The translations under genes and the position numbers were made by a program. Shown in pieces: positions 5,505 through 5,589 of a stretch of DNA of 5,589 bases. The notes below the pieces were generated by a model that ran no database searches, was not told the DNA's origin, and saw only the letters and a list, made by a program, of their open reading frames with translations. Location of the stretch: positions 1 to 5,589 of the forward strand of contig RQOI01000002.1 of NCBI GenBank assembly GCA_003854995.1. Reading direction: 5' to 3'. Source of the DNA: Candidatus Zhuqueibacterota bacterium (GTDB lineage: Bacteria > Zhuqueibacterota > Zhuqueibacteria > Residuimicrobiales > Krinioviventaceae). The stretch's first letter is position 1. Every line of letters starts with the position of its first letter.

Positions 5505-5589
5505 GGAGAGGTGCCAGAGTGGTCGAATGGGGCGGCCTGCTAAGCCGTTGTAGGTGCAAACCTACCCAGGGTTCGAATCCCTGTCTCTC
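5505..5589 (+). tRNA. tRNA-Ser (anticodon GCT), 3' end cut by the window
   Basis: The acceptor 5' strand GGAGAGG (5505-5511) pairs with TCTCTC at 5584-5589 (a G/T wobble at the base of the stem). The last acceptor base and the discriminator lie just outside the window. The anticodon stem GCGGC/GCCGT (5532-5536, 5544-5548) encloses CTGCTAA with anticodon GCT (5539-5541), which reads AGC/AGU. The variable arm is a perfect 6-bp stem GTAGGT/ACCTAC (5550-5565) capped by a GCAA tetraloop. The T arm is CAGGG-TTCGAAT-CCCTG (5567-5583). It is a standard bacterial class II serine tRNA. Confidence 0.96.

Overview
The window reads as ordinary bacterial chromosome of moderate GC, with four protein genes and two tRNA genes, all on the + strand. 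The taxon is uncertain. The two best promoters both read TTGAC(A/T)-N17-TATCTTT. This fits the general sigma70 pattern and also the TTG-N20-TAnnTTT layout described for Bacteroidota and relatives. Together with SpoIIE/STAS partner-switching genes in a Gram-negative-looking housekeeping context, that points loosely to an FCB-group lineage (for example a KSB1/Calditrichota-like bacterium). This is inference, not a classification.

Region 1 (1-3140) is a signalling block. The first gene, cut at its 5' end by the window edge, has four parts: the C-terminal end of a SpoIIE/RsbU-type PP2C phosphatase, two helix-turn-helix segments resembling those of IS3-family transposases, about 440 residues of very acidic and probably disordered linker, and three C-terminal TPR units. 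After a 98-bp gap with a good promoter comes a STAS-domain protein (anti-sigma-factor antagonist type). It carries its own C-terminal domain, which aligns without gaps over 61 residues to the second HTH segment of the phosphatase fusion. A phosphatase and its probable class of substrate therefore sit side by side and share the same nucleic-acid-binding-like module. This is the most unusual thing in the window. No RsbW/SpoIIAB-type kinase is visible.

Region 2 (3141-3224) holds a strong intrinsic terminator only 21 nt upstream of the next start codon. Overlapping inverted repeats run from it towards the ribosome-binding region of that gene.

Region 3 (3225-5324) is a housekeeping pair: the ribosome-assembly GTPase Obg (short form without the C-terminal OCT domain), then the ssDNA-binding RecA loader DprA. 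They are separated by 27 nt and are probably co-transcribed.

Region 4 (5325-5589) has a weak terminator-like hairpin that overlaps a strong promoter. Two serine tRNA genes follow, with anticodons TGA and GCT; the second is cut one or two bases before its 3' end by the window edge. No CRISPR array, complete insertion sequence, integrase or phage gene is present.
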